A stretch of DNA of 64,000 nucleotides from Hydractinia symbiolongicarpus (Eukaryota; Cnidaria; Hydrozoa; Anthoathecata; Hydractiniidae): assembly GCF_029227915.1 (NCBI RefSeq), contig NC_079877.1, positions 26,499,851-26,563,850 of the forward strand, in the 5' to 3' direction. Positions 12,405-24,774 of the stretch are shown one piece after another. Made by a program: the position numbers and the translations under genes. The notes beneath the pieces were generated by a model. The model was not told where the DNA came from. It was given only the letters and a program-made list of their open reading frames with translations, and made no database searches. Numbering within the stretch: position 1 is the stretch's first letter; each line of letters begins with the position of its first letter.

Positions 12405-14196
12405 CTAAAGCAAAAGAAAGATATATAAATATAATATATATAAACGTGTATACGTTCACAAATAAACTTTGAATTGTATGTTTTCGTGATGGCGGTGAAT
12501 TAGAAAACTCGTTACAGAGTAGGGAATTGAAGGCGACTTAACAAGAAATGCTTTTAACTGACTGGATGGCAAATACATTTTCTGCGGTCAAATGCTGTGA
12601 GCGTTTATTGATCGGTTACTTGCTACTCGTTTGTAACCACGCAATCAATTCCGGAAAAAAACTGCTTTTTGAATGGTTTAACAAAAAATGTTTAAAGGTC
12701 TCATGTAAGCTAGATAAAAACGGTAATATTCTGTCGAATCAATTGTTTGTTTTTAATAATGGCAAATATTTTTAGTACTATTACATATTGGGTCCTTGAT
12801 TGGAATTGTTCCATCTTATCTCCTTCTGCTGTCAACTGATCAGTGTCCTTTTAAAGGAGGAATATCTAACGATATATCGGTAAATTATCAGCAATATCAA
12901 ACCCTCTGTCAGCCACAACATTGTCACTATTTTTCAGTTTTCAAGTACGCCTATTTTTTGTGACGGTTTCTTATCGCTTACTCTACCTGCCATACCGTGG
13001 AAGCGAAAGTAAAACTTCAATTTGGTGAAATACATTTTTGTTGAAAATAGTGCTTTCAAGTATTATGGTGCTTATATTCTGACTAGATTTGGGATTGTGA
13101 TACCATTGTTGATGGTGTCTCGAAATAAAATTCGGTGTCTTTTAATACTTTACGAGTTGTTGGATATTCGAAAAATTGTTTTGCTATGTATTTTCCTAAT
13201 TCTGGTTTGGAAACAGCAAAGACGTTTTTGGTGAAGAAAGTTTATCCAAGTCATGAAGATCTTTGTTACCTAACTTATGTTATGTATTTTCTACACAAGG
13301 ACGAGCATTCGTAATCTTTTATTCAACATTACACCGATTCGTTCGCATTTTTTCTGGATATTTAGTATAAAATTTAATTCAGACATTGAATGTAAGCAAA
13401 ACAATGTGGTTACTATTTGATAATCAATAACAACTGTATCCATTCGCAATTTTTTTTTTCGAACTTTACACGATTTTCGAGGTTCAATTCACAATCTTTT
13501 ACAATCTTTCCTTCCTGGTTTAGATTTTACACTGGTTTCAAAGTTATATTAAATATCACCACTACTCAAGAGATTGTGGTCCATTCCAGTGACGTAACTT
13601 GTGCAGAAAGGAATTTTGTTATTGTCATATTCTATTAATCTTCCTATAGTTTGGAAAAAATTAAAGAGAATACCAGGCTTTCTAGCAAATAACAGGCCTA
13701 GATAAACTTATACCTGCCTTAAGGGAAGAAAGTTTGCGCAGGAAAAAACTGCAGATTAAAGATTGCGAATTCATGGTAGAAAAAATCATAAATTGCGGAA
13801 CTAAAGATTGCGAATTGGTGATGCATTCACGAAACTGTGGAATTAAAGATTGCGAATCTATACGTAAACATCAACTGAATCTACAAAAACCAGCACGCAA
13901 TACGAGAAATTATTAGTTAAACGGAAATAGCGTATAATACTAGCGTATATTTCTTTACTAGCGTATATTCCCACATTCGAAACATTGCCATTTATTGGGT
14001 TGTAGAAAAGACGCCATCTAGCAACAAAAATTCAAAAGTATGTTCAATAGTTTGCCGTGTAATAGCAATAGTTGAAAATACGTTGCTCTTCCGACAATTT
14101 CCTAGGGTATGGACGCATAAGCCAGGTCTTCAAATGAAAAGGGATAGAATCTATATTACTATGTTATATGGTGCCTGAAATATTTATAGAATCATG
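12405..14196. other. Region upstream of Flattop with short repeated words
   Basis: Should contain the first Flattop exon and promoter, neither resolved. At 13734-13860 the word taaagattgcgaat occurs three times (spacing about 47 and 41 bp). Inverted relatives such as attcgcaat and acaatctttt occur at 13310-13505, which hints at a decayed inverted-repeat element. At 13930-13970 the word actagcgtatatt is repeated. Confidence 0.35.
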
Positions 14197-14706
14197 TAGT
14201 GAGGGCTGCTATGTTCTGATATAAAGCTTCGTGTGCACATGTGTGTTAAAAGTGATTTTTTGATTTAAAGTTGTTCCTTAGGTCCCAAATTACCAAAAAA
14301 ATATGGGTGGCAAAATTTTTTATCCCATCGGACCAAATTAGATGACATCATCACTTTTACAGTCAGCAAAAAAATAATTTTACATTTATATGTCATATTA
14401 TATATCGTTGGAAAGAGGAGATCGAGTGGATCAAAAAAAATGTAAGAACCATGTCTTCAAAACGTAACGTTCGAAAGATATTACTATTCAAACTTTGTAC
14501 AAATTACAGACCGGTAATTTACTGACCCAGCACAAAAATGACTATAACCTGCTCAATAGCGAAGTTTTTTTGTTGAATTTTAGTATGGTATTGGGTCACC
14601 CTAATGTCTTTCTGTTTGATCAAAATTTATTGTTCAAATCACTTCAAGGGATAATTTACAGACCAGTAATTTACAGACCAAAGCACGTGTTTAGTTGTTT
14701 ACTTTA
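14197..14706 (+). repeat. Left terminal inverted repeat of the Academ-like element
   Basis: Reverse complement of about 17332-17838. It includes the blocks ttaggtcccaaattacc and gaaagaggagatcgagtgg, which recur inverted at the right end. The same 70-codon ORF is read from both arms (14495-14707 and 17550-17329), which confirms how similar they are. Confidence 0.9.
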
Positions 14707-14960
14707 GTTTTGAAAAGCAAGTAGCGAATTTCACTTAGACATTTTGTATGTATTAGTATCAGTATAATAACAAGTTTTGTTTTATAATTGTTCGATTTCA
14801 TAGACATAGACATAGAATTCGAATTTTCTATTTCTAGAAAACATTCTATTGTTCAATTTCATAGCTAGACTGTTTAATTTCGAAGTGTTAGTGAAGTGTA
14901 ATGTGAAGTTTATAGTATAGACATACATGCATAATAATAAAATGAATAGACCGAATTAAA

Positions 14961-17255
14961 ATGGATGTTAACTGTGTAAAAACAATAAATGTGCTGGATT
15001 TTGGGAAATGTATAGTGTGTCAGAAAGATACATCAAAAAAGGTACCGCCTTACTTAAACATTTTTTCCCATTCCTGTTCTGAGTTCTGAGAGTTTTGAGA
15101 GAAAGATTTTTGTTTGATACTTTGACCAAGATGTCGTATTTTGTTTAGAATGTTGGCAACCCAAAAGAGCAGTATTTGAAAAAGTTATTATCATGTCTGG
15201 AGGAAAGAGTTAGTTGTGGTGATTCGAAGTATCTAGATTGTTGGGAAAAACTGAAGTCATATGATATTGTACAGCTTGTTGAAGGAAAGTCTTCATACCA
15301 TTCTGATTGTTACAAAATGGCCACAAATAAAACAGAGATAGACAGGTTAAAGAAACGGCCAGTATCAAAAGAGTCTTCGGACAGTTTTAGCCCATCATTT
15401 GTTGTATCTGTGAAACAAAATGAAAAAAAAACATTGCGCTCAAGTGGAATTATGTTTCAAAACACCTTTGCATTATTTGTCAAGAAAGGGGAGGAAAGAT
15501 ATATAAAGTTATGTCTAAGACGGCAGCAACAAAGATGCTGGAGAGTTTCGAAGCTTATAGCAAATAAATCATTTTTCATCCGTATGAACAATATTCCTAA
15601 CGCTGATGCTATAGCAAATGATGCCCAATATCATTTAGCATGTTGGGTGAAGGTTCCGAGAGAGGCTTTAGCATTACATCAAGACATATCACAGCTACAA
15701 AATATGGAAGATACAGACCGCGCACTTGCAGATGTTGAAATAATTAACATAATCAAACATTTATTGGGGGAATCACACGACAACGTAATAAGTATGAACG
15801 ATGTTAACTATACATACAACAACTTAATGGGAAACTCCGAAAGCAACCAAATCAATTACAAGCGATATTTAAAGCACTTGTTAACAGAAAATATTGAGGA
15901 CATAGTGTTTTCAAGACCTCCATCAAGAACAGAATCAGAAAGAATTTGTACAACCCAGACGCAATCAAAAGCAATCGAGTTGAACTTTCAAAACCCCGTA
16001 GATGATGTCGCTACAATATTCGAGTGCGCAAAACTAGTTAATTTTTTAGGATTTCGCATTAGCTTTTACATAACGTGTACTACAAATTTCAAGAGGATGT
16101 GATGAAATACGATTGGTATTTGATCGCTATATAGAAAACTCCTTGAAAGCACGGACAAGAAAGCATCGTACATCTGGTAATGAAGTTCGATACAAAGTAT
16201 CAGACAACACCAATATTTCATCCATTAGTCTCAAGCAATTTCTTTCCCACATTGATACAAAGCAAGCTTTAACCATCTACCTGGCAAAGAAAGTGATGGA
16301 GGCTCTTTCATCATTGCATATTCGGTATATAGTGACTTATGATACTAAAATGGAATCAAATTTTGTTGATTGCAGAATACACGACCACGAAGAAGCTGAC
16401 ACAGCACTTATATATAATGCTATGGATGTTGCACAACAATCTCCTTTCACCAGTTGTATTGTTTACTCTCCGGATACTGACGTGTTTCTACTGCTAATTT
16501 ACTACTATGAGATGTTACCAATAAATACCATTTTTAGAACAGGGCGAGGTTCTACTCTACGTGATATTGATATTCGTAATTGCTTTGAACCCCTTGGTGC
16601 AGTACACGCGAAAGCTATTCTTGGTTTTCATACGTTCACAGGGTGTGACCAAACTGGGCGTTTCAACAAGAAATCGAAGTCTGCTTGGCTGAAGATTCTT
16701 TTACAGGCAGATAATGAGGTGGTTCTGGCATTATCGACACTTGGAAGTACTGTCGAACTTCCTAATCTGGAAACACTGGAAAGCTTAGAACGTTTCGTGA
16801 TTTCAATGTATAAGGGGAATAAATGTCCTGCAGACGTGGTATCATTATCTCAATTGCGTTGGCATTTATTCTCCAAATTCCAGTGTGATGCTGATATGTT
16901 GCCACCAACATTAGCTGCATTGAAGTACAAAATATTCAGGTGTCACTTCATTTCAATGGTTTTACGAAGCTCGCATATCCTCATTCAACAACTTCCGAAT
17001 GCAGTCAATTATGGTTGGGATACAGATGAAGTCGGTAACTTATCCCCCATAATGACTGATGAACTTCCTGCACCGTTGGCACTCATCGAGTTAAGTTCTT
17101 GTAATTGCAAAACAAGTTGCATATCCAACCGATGTAAATGCCGTAAAAATGGTTCTTTGTGCACTGACATGTGTAAATGTACGACGTGTCAAAACAGTGG
17201 TGGCGCAAGCGATGAATCCGAGTCAGATGAATATAGTTCTAGTGATGATGAGTGA
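14961..17255 (+). pseudogene. Academ-like transposase, internally deleted
   Basis: Exon 1 is 14961-15041 (MDVNCVKTINVLDFGKCIVC start, CxxC pair). Exon 2 starts at 15149 after tttgtttag and is in frame through 16102, with a second Cys/His pair (SSYHSDCYKM). After a stop the frame resumes at 16113-17255. There the protein shows HEEADTALIYNAMDVA, the acidic strand VYSPDTDVFLLL and the loop FTGCDQTGRFNKKSKSAWL. These look like the acidic residues and helix-hairpin of XPG/FEN/PIN nucleases. The C-terminus is a Cys cluster (CNCKTSC ... CKCRKNG ... CKCTTC) followed by an acidic tail. Relatives of this family are about 1000 residues or more; here the two halves total about 720, so several hundred residues are missing at the 16040-16115 junction. 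The copy is therefore probably non-autonomous. Confidence 0.8.
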
Positions 17256-17331
17256 ATGAAACATTGTACAAGCATTGCTGAAGTTGTTTTTTGTCATTAT
17301 TTTCAGCAATTTTTTTAACTTTGTGAAATTA

Positions 17332-17838
17332 CCAGAAAGAAAGTAAACAACTAAACACGTGCTTTGGTCTGTAAATTACTGGTCTGTAAATTATCTCTTG
17401 AGGTGATTTGAACAATAAATTTTGATCAAACAGAAAGACATTAGGGTGACCCAATACCATACTAAAATTCAACAAAAAAACTTCGCTATTGAGCAGGTTA
17501 TAGTCATTTTTGTGCTGGGTCAGTAAATTACCGGTCTGTAATTTGTACAAAGTTTGAATAGTAATATCTTTCGAACGTTACGTTTTGAAGACATGGTTCT
17601 TACATTTTTTTTGATCCACTCGATCTCCTCTTTCCAACGATATATAATATGACATATAAATGTGAAATTTTTTTTTTGCTGACTGTAAAAGTGATGACGT
17701 CATCTAATTTGGTCCCATGGGACAAAAAATTTTGCCACCTATATTTTTTTGGTAATTTGGGACCTAAGGAACAACTTTAAATCAAAAAATCACTTTTAAC
17801 ACACATGTGCACACGAAATTACATAGTGGCCCTCACTA
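17332..17838 (-). repeat. Right terminal inverted repeat of the Academ-like element
   Basis: Inverted copy of 14197-14706; see that entry. Confidence 0.9.
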
Positions 17839-17841
17839 ATG

Positions 17842-18092
17842 CACGCAAATCACCATTTCCGAATTTTCTAAAATTCCACTATCGTTGTTGCTTCCGTACT
17901 GTTCCAAATCAAAAAACAGAGAAGCAATAACGAGAATCAAAAATAGCCAGAAGTATGATGCTATAAAAACCTAGTTTAGTTATAGTTTTCACTCAAACAA
18001 GGACATCCAATTCGAATGTGCTTTCTGTCTAGATCCAAGGTAAAGAGGATAATTCCATGTCTTTTTGAATTCATTTGCTATTATCAACTAAC
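17842..18092. other. Spacer, nothing recognised
   Basis: AT-rich, no supported feature. Confidence 0.3.
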
Positions 18093-18307
18093 CAGTTTTA
18101 GATTTTGATGCGGATGTATTACTCCTTCAGGAAATTGTATATAGCAGCACATGTTTCTAAAATTGCCACTAACTGTACTTCTCCATGCGTAATGAAAAGA
18201 CGCTCTTAAGCACTGATTGACTTTTGCATCTGAGTATCCTGCTTTTGTAATTAGGACCCAACTAAAGTAAAAAATGCTCCAAGCTTTCTGGTGACATGCG
18301 CGAGAAC
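18093..18307 (-). CDS. Orphan exon-like ORF of unknown function
   Basis: On the minus strand a 215 bp open segment lies between a good acceptor (catcgcag at 18308-18315) and a possible donor (gttagt at 18092-18087). It reads GSRACHQKAWSIFYFSW ... ITKAGYSDAKVNQCLRASF ... YAWRSTVSG ... MCCYIQFPEGVIHPHQ. The composition (Trp, Cys, mixed hydrophobic and polar) looks like real globular protein rather than translated AT-rich noise. I do not recognise the family and found no partner exons. It may be an exon of an unresolved gene or a relic of a mobile element. Confidence 0.35.
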
Positions 18308-20877
18308 CTGCGATGAAATAGACGAATGAAAATTTATTTCGCATTATAGGTGGCAAAAGATATGACACAATATTCAACTAAATAGATATGTATAGTTTGT
18401 TTTAGATTATGCCGCGAACCTTAAACCTTTTCTTTCTTTTCTATTTCACGTCTTCTTCTCCTCCTACTCAAAAACATCACCGCTAAATAAACAAACTACA
18501 TCTTCTTCGTCCATTTCTTCGAAGAGCAATTTTATAACTTCTTAAACTTCAGTGAGAATATTACCACAAAATGCAGAGTACGAGCGACGCTCGCAAACGC
18601 TCAAATAAATGGTCTTCAACGCTATTACACCACAAGTGAAACTGGTACCTTGAAGAATTAATTTTCGCTGGCTTTAATTTCGCGAATTTCGTTACTTTTT
18701 TCTAATATCGCGAAAATAATAACTCGCTAATCGCGAAATTCTCGAATATTACTTCCCATGCAATTTGGACCTTTTTTTTCTTTTTAAAAAAGGATTTGCA
18801 CAAAAAAAAAATTCTAATTTATCTAGATCTACATATACTATATTCTATGATAATTTCAACTTCAGAAGTCTATTTTATGTCTCCTCTACATAAAAGCCGT
18901 TATGAAAAACGGTATAATTTGCGAAAAAAATATCATCGCAAAATTTGCAAGTTTAATTCTCGCGAACTGTGCAAAGAATATATTTTTTATACATATTTCC
19001 AAAAAATTACTCGCGAAAATTAATAAGGCTTAGTTTTTGCACCTCCTTAATATAGCGGAATAATTTCAGCACATTTAAGAACGCACTTAGTCATTTAAGA
19101 TACATTCCTCCAGATGAGATTTATAGTGCTTTTGCAATCCCTCTAAAATTACTATTGTTCACAATCACTTCCACACCACTTTTTTTTCTTGGGATTTGCA
19201 ATTGCAATGCTTTCACATTTTTTCGCTTGTCTGTCTTGTTTTGTAGTGCTGTCTGTGTAAGTTGTGTGTTTTGTATTGTCCATGTCAGCCACTGTCATAC
19301 TTCGAGCTCTGCTAACTTTGGCAGTTTCCGGGGTTTTCTAGGGCATAATTTTTAATTAATAATGTATTTATCTCCTTGTAAACTGAAATATATGTTTATT
19401 TCATTTATTCATTCATTCATTCATTCTCTGCAGTTGTTCCGTAGAATTGGTATCCCATCCGGACCTGCAGCAACTTGAAGTGATAATTCACTGAGAGCTT
19501 TCACAATCATTCCGCCAGTTCAAGATCCCAAGATCCGGTCCAATAATATTTCATATTTTGTTGATCTCTGTCTCCATTTGTAAAAACAGAGAAGTGTTTT
19601 AACTCACCCTTGCATTATATATAAAACAAAGTTTGAGCAAAATTTGAGAAAGTCGACAATGTGATCATTCTAAAAATCTGTTAATTTGGCATGGAATAAG
19701 CCAATTGAAATTTACTGTACTTTAACAACGGATTAGGAAATCACACCTAAGTTTGAATTTATTATTCCTGCTAAAGTGATGACTTTAACTCTTTGAAACT
19801 TTCCAAATATGTTCAAAACATATATATACACTCCCTAGAATTTTAATTCAGGGGTGTTAAGAAAGCTGAGATGTATGCAAAAATGCATTGTTTTGACAAT
19901 TTTTAAGCCATTGGTGGTACCATTAAAACAGGGAATATTGATATTGATCTCATCTTGCTCACATAGTATATATCAATCATATAAACAAAGTTTAGGGGAA
20001 ATCTAAGGGGGTCGACACACATGGGAGTGTTTGTTTTACACAATAAAAAGCCCTGTAACATCATCATTTATATGGAGCTTTCCTGCTTCACAGTTGATGT
20101 GTAATGCTTATGTTCGCTTTATTTCAGGCCTAGGAGATACACAGTTCTGCATGTTTTGTAATATATAAATGTGATGGTGCAAAAGCATTGCCAGAAAGCT
20201 GCCATTATCAACTCTGCCTAGGTCTAAAATAGTACTACCGGCTAGCAAAACTTTAGAATAAATCCTTTCATCTGGACTCCAAAAAACTACTAGTTTTGAT
20301 CCGCAGTCAAACTAGAAGAGGTCTTTTTATTGACTACACTGTTAGGTAGCTAGTTATATAGCTAGCTAGTTATATAGCTAGCTAGTTATATAGCTAGCAT
20401 AGCCACACTGTGAAAAAAAATAAAAATATTTTTAAATTACCTGGTTGGCGCTATAATGAGTTGACATTGCCCAAAACCTGCTTTAAAAGTAGACTAGACA
20501 AGGGTAAGAAAATGAAAAGTATGCAGTTTTAAAAGCACAACTGAGTGTTCTGCGATGTTTGTTTATTTAATTTTCGAAGCCTTGACAACATTATAGCTAA
20601 AGAGCAAAGTAGACATTTCTTGATTCAATTAATGTTTTCAACATGGTAGCTTAACAGTAGCGCATCCAGTTGTTCTTTCGAATGGTAATTATTTACTAAC
20701 TACATCTTTACAAATTCAGTCGTAGCTAATACAACATTTTCCATCTAGGCGAGCCAACTAATAGCTAGCTGTTTACCTAGCCAACTAACTAAAGACGCAC
20801 AAATGGATCTTTCGATACTTAAAATACTATAAACACTTTGTAAAATGAAATAATTTTTGTCTCCTTCTTCTTTCCCT
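18308..20877. other. Non-coding stretch with small repeats
   Basis: Contains AT-rich sequence with recurring cgcgaaaattaat-type words (18670-18750, 19010-19025) and a run of tcattcattcattcattc at about 19407-19424. At about 20350-20395 there is a 20 bp unit (agctagttatatagctagct type) repeated about three times. No gene recognised. Confidence 0.4.
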
Positions 20878-21413
20878 TTAGCTTAAACTTCGTTATTTTG
20901 TGCCTCAAAATGTCCTTATCCTAGTCTACTATGCCATTTTTCATTCCCACCTGCAATATTGTAATCAAATTTAGGGTCAACCAAACAGTCGTGATGTTAA
21001 TCGTATTGCTGTTTTACAAACATTTTCTATCAGACTAATGACTTTTGAATCTCAAAGATCATCATCTAGTATCATCTATGGCAATCTGAAAATCCTCAAA
21101 TTCAATGATATTGTCCAGTGTCAGAACATTCTGTTTTTGCATAAGCTCTTTCATGATAAAATACCTGCTACTATCCAGAATACTTTTGCGGTTGACTTCA
21201 ACCATGCCTGCCAGAGCACTCATACAGCAGAAAAGGCTGGCTTGATCAATCTTCTTACTGTCAACACCGGTTGTTTTTTGTAAAAATTCTATTAGATTTA
21301 ACACCATTAAATCCTGGAATAAGATGCTGACATCAATGTCTAAAAGATTTATTTCCATAGATTACTTTGGTCTTGAAAGTGATCTAAAGAATTATTTTAT
21401 TGCCCCTTATTAA
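20878..21413 (+). pseudogene. CR1/L2-like LINE reverse transcriptase, C-terminal relic
   Basis: The plus-strand frame reads LRYFVPQNVLILVYYAIFHS then HLQYCNQ, a stop where Trp is expected, then GQPNSRDVNRIAVLQTFSIR and so on through IPATIQN. After a frame change near 21270 it ends with SIRFNTIKSWNKML ... LKNYFIAPY and a stop at 21411. This is the typical end of a CR1/L2-type polymerase (SHLxYCxxxWG and a closing Trp-Asn block). There is at least one stop and one frameshift, so it is a dead fragment. 21414-21660 is probably its 3' UTR. Confidence 0.75.
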
Positions 21414-21739
21414 TTTGTAACAAATTTTTCATTTGTTCTCACACGTTCATTTATCTTGATAAACCAGATATCTGATAATTATATATATATGCTCGTGCCG
21501 TTTTGTGTGTCCTGTGCCGTCTATTGTACTCGTCCAGGGGTGTCCTTATCCTCGTCCCAGCTTCTGCTATTAGGTAAGGTCTCCCTTCAAAAATAGTTTT
21601 TTTTTCTCTTCATATTACCAATTTATTTCATTATTTAAAATGACAGCTATTTTTGATTAATAAAATTATCTTATCTTTTCTTTGTATATATTTTTATGCA
21701 TCTTTCCCATCTTAGCAAAAATATTAAGAAGAGGAAAGT

Positions 21740-21845
<106 letters not shown>

Positions 21846-21849
21846 TTTA

Positions 21850-23165
21850 AAGTGGCTAGCCCAGAAAATCACAAAAACCTATAGTTAGTGGATTGTTTCC
21901 ACTGGGGGCCACTAGAACAAAAAAGAAACAAAAAATGATAAACCTTAGACTGCCTCAGCTCAATCAAACATAGTAACATTTATAATCTGTGAAAATTGAA
22001 AAGAAAAAGAATAAAAAACAAAAATTAAAAAATTAAAAAGTGATCTCCATAAGAATTTGCCAAATACATTAGAGATGGAAGTCTTAAACGAAAGCAGACT
22101 TCCATCACAGGTCACTTGGTCTGGAAGATTATTCCACACTTTTGCAGCTCTAAATGGGAAGGCTTTTTTGCCAAATTCCGTGTTGACCAAGGGAAGTGTG
22201 AACCTGTTTTTTGAAGCTCCTCTTGTTTGATGATTATGACAGTTTTTTGTCAAAAGGAATTTTGAGCGCATGTAATCAGGAGCAATGTGATTCATGGCTT
22301 TGAAAACTAATATGGCATCGTTTTGATGAGTAAATTATTCATTGAATATTCCCTCTCTTTCCCAAGAAAGGTACGGACACATTTTAATCGTTTTTCTAGT
22401 TTTCCCAATCTACCTTGGGTGGCACAAGCCCATGCAGAGGAGCAGTAGTTGAAATATGGCATGACAAGTGCATTAATTAAAAGGTTTTTTGTGTGAGGTG
22501 TTAAACAGGATGCAATGGTTCTAATTTTAGAATATTTAATTAGTATTTTTCTATTTATGTCATTAATGTGCTTTTCCCATTGCATTTTTTGATCAAATGT
22601 TACCCCAAGATATTTAACTTTTTCGCTCCTCTTCAAAGGAATACCCATATAGTTGATAGTTTTGTTCTCAACTTTTTTTAACTGGCTGTGGTTGCCGAAA
22701 AAGATTGTTTCAGTTTTGTCCGTATTAATAGTCATTTTGTTATTATTCAGCCAGAGGTCGACTTGCGAAAGTTCTAACTCGACCTGGGAGACAAGGGTAT
22801 CCAAGTTTTTATGAGACGAAATAATTATTGTATCATCCGCATATAGATGGTGGTAGTTTGAGTTGATGACAGATTTTAAGTCATCAATATACAAAAGAAA
22901 GAGCAGGGGCCCCAACACAGATCCCTGCGGCACCCCAAAAGCGTCTTCATGAAGCAGATCTGATCCTGTGTCGTTTACAAGAGTCAGCTGCATTCGGTCC
23001 GTTAAGTAGGACTCGAACCAGTCAAAGGCAGCATCTGTGATGCCAAAACACCATAGTTTTTTTAACAAAATTTTATGATCAACAGTGTCAAAAGCTTTTT
23101 TAAGGTCAATGAGCACAGCACAAACAAAGTTATGTTGGTTGAGCTCAGTAAGAATAAAATCATTT
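21850..23165 (-). pseudogene. CR1-like LINE, 5'-truncated, reverse transcriptase with one frameshift
   Basis: On the minus strand an RT begins mid-domain at about 23165 (FILTELNQHNFVCAVLIDLK) and continues KAFDTVDHKILLKKL, FGVPQGSVLGPLLFLLYIDD, HHLYADDTIIIS with the catalytic YADD, and KVKYLGVTFDQKMQW. Near 22315 a one-base shift turns the expected TDAILVFKAMNHIAPDYM into a stop. After the shift the frame continues 22295-21960 with the usual C-terminal block FPFRAAKVWNNLPDQV. Upstream of 23165 homology ends abruptly, as in 5'-truncated target-primed insertions. The 3' end runs to the (AAT)n tract. Nearly intact otherwise, so relatively young. Confidence 0.88.
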
Positions 23166-23459
23166 TATTTTACTCAACAAGACTAGCTAGCTAAATGTTT
23201 TTTATTTTTGGATCCAGGTTAAACATGCTTACTATTTTCAACAAAAATGACACTAAATTCAGTACACAGTCAGGGATAACTGCAATTTAGGCTATGATAG
23301 TCTAATTAGTCTGCGATAGCCTATTTGGGCAATTTATTTCTCTTATTAGGCTTTTGTGCTGCCCATCGCTGTTCTGTTGCATAGTTGCAACGATTTTATA
23401 TATAAAAACATTCTATAGAACCTCCTTTTAATAGACAACATATATTTTTCTTTATTATT

Positions 23460-23870
23460 TGTGCTGTCAGAAGATATAGCGTTTATCAAGTAATGAAAAT
23501 TATTGAAAGAGTGATTGATAAGTTACTTAGAGAAAGAATTGATATAGATAAGATGCAATTTGGTTTTGATTCCAGGGCATGGCACTACAGATGCATTATT
23601 TTTACTCATACAGTTTCAGGAAAAGTATTTAGGAAAGAGAAAGAATCTCTATTTTGCCTTTGTAGATTTAGAGAAAGCTTTTCATAGAGTACCACGTAAA
23701 GTTATTTGGTGGGCTATGAGAAAGTTACGTGTGGAAGAGTGGCTAGTTACGATGGTACAGTCTATGTACAGCAATGCTAGAAGTTGTGTCGGGATTAATG
23801 ATTCACTTGTGATGAATTTAGTGTAAATGTTGGTGTACATCAGGGTTCCAAGTGATTACGTAATGCTTGA
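23460..23870 (+). pseudogene. LINE RT fragment, copy A of the PHD-finger LINE family
   Basis: The plus strand reads VMKIIERVIDKLLRERIDID then MQFGF, a frame change, PGHGTTDALFLLIQFQEKYL then GKRKNLYFAFVDLEKAFHRV, PRKVIWWAMRKLRVEEWLV and finally VNVGVHQGS. It breaks off at about 23855, before the catalytic YADD. Same family as 24775-25860 and 29455-30476. Confidence 0.8.
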
Positions 23871-24774
23871 TGCGCGCACATTTGAAGTTAAATATGTAAA
23901 CAAACTGAGCAGACATGGAGCAAAACGGTGAAAACAAAAAATATGCAATAAAACCGTGGGGGAAATTTAGATTTCAACATTTAATCACAATGTGTTTAAC
24001 CATGCTGTACTGGCACAATTTTATTTTAACATTCACACAAATAAAACATGTATTCAAAGCTTGGCTTCTTTCGCGAACCGCTCCAAGCACAGCATATCTG
24101 TGCAATCTTTGTTGTCACTTTTATGCTTGTTTTCAGAAACGGAGTATATACGCAAAGTAGACATCAAATATATGCTTTGAGAAAGCGATCTTTTTACTAT
24201 AATTTCAACCATAACATGTGCCTTTAGCGAAACATAAACCCACGTGAATTGAACATTCAGTCCTTTTCCATTTTTCCAAGGAGTATTGGCTAATCGAGCA
24301 TCCTATAACACAGCAGTTAGTCAATCTCCTTCTTTTTTTGCTGTGCTAGCCATATTTTTCACAACACTAATGTTTTAGTTACCTCCATTTTTGAGCAAGC
24401 AACTTTTCGGGATAGCATTACGTAATGTTATATGACGCGCATGCAGGAAAAACACGGCACTATGATTGAGTTTATAGGAAAAGAAAAAAGTAGAGCTAGC
24501 TATAGACCTTTTTAAATGTTTACATTTTCCGCGGTAAGCCCTTCTGGCTCTAACAACTGCATGGGAGACAGAGAGATTTGGAAGCTTGCTGCAGAAAGGT
24601 AATATCTTTCGCCTAGAGACTTGATAACGAGGTTGCAAGCCATGTGTGCAGATCTATCTATTATCCTCCTCCATTTTTTCAAGTGTTCCCTTTTCAAGTG
24701 TCCACACCTTTTACCTCAATTGACAAGATTCTGCTAGTCAAAAAAAGAAGTATAAATATTTGAACTTTTTCCAG
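23871..24774. other. Spacer between LINE fragments, nothing recognised
   Basis: No supported gene. Short ORFs at 23915, 24375 and 24512 show no family resemblance. Confidence 0.35.

Larger units (their letters stand above)
14197..17838 (+). mobile_element. Academ-like DNA transposon with about 510 bp terminal inverted repeats
   Basis: The left end TAGTGAGGGCTGCTATG is matched by the right end, which finishes CATAGTGGCCCTCACTA. The inverted arms run 14197 to about 14706 and about 17332 to 17838, with only scattered differences. The trinucleotide ATG flanks both ends (14194-14196 and 17839-17841), read as a 3 bp target duplication. The interior encodes a protein with an XPG/PIN-like nuclease signature and a C-terminal Cys-rich block, the combination described for the Academ superfamily, whose target duplications are 3-4 bp. 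The superfamily call rests on protein motifs and duplication length, not on a search. Confidence 0.8.

Noticed and set aside
14495-14707. 70-codon ORF, repeated at 17329-17550
   Set aside because: It lies wholly in the inverted arms of the Academ-like element and has no protein character of its own.
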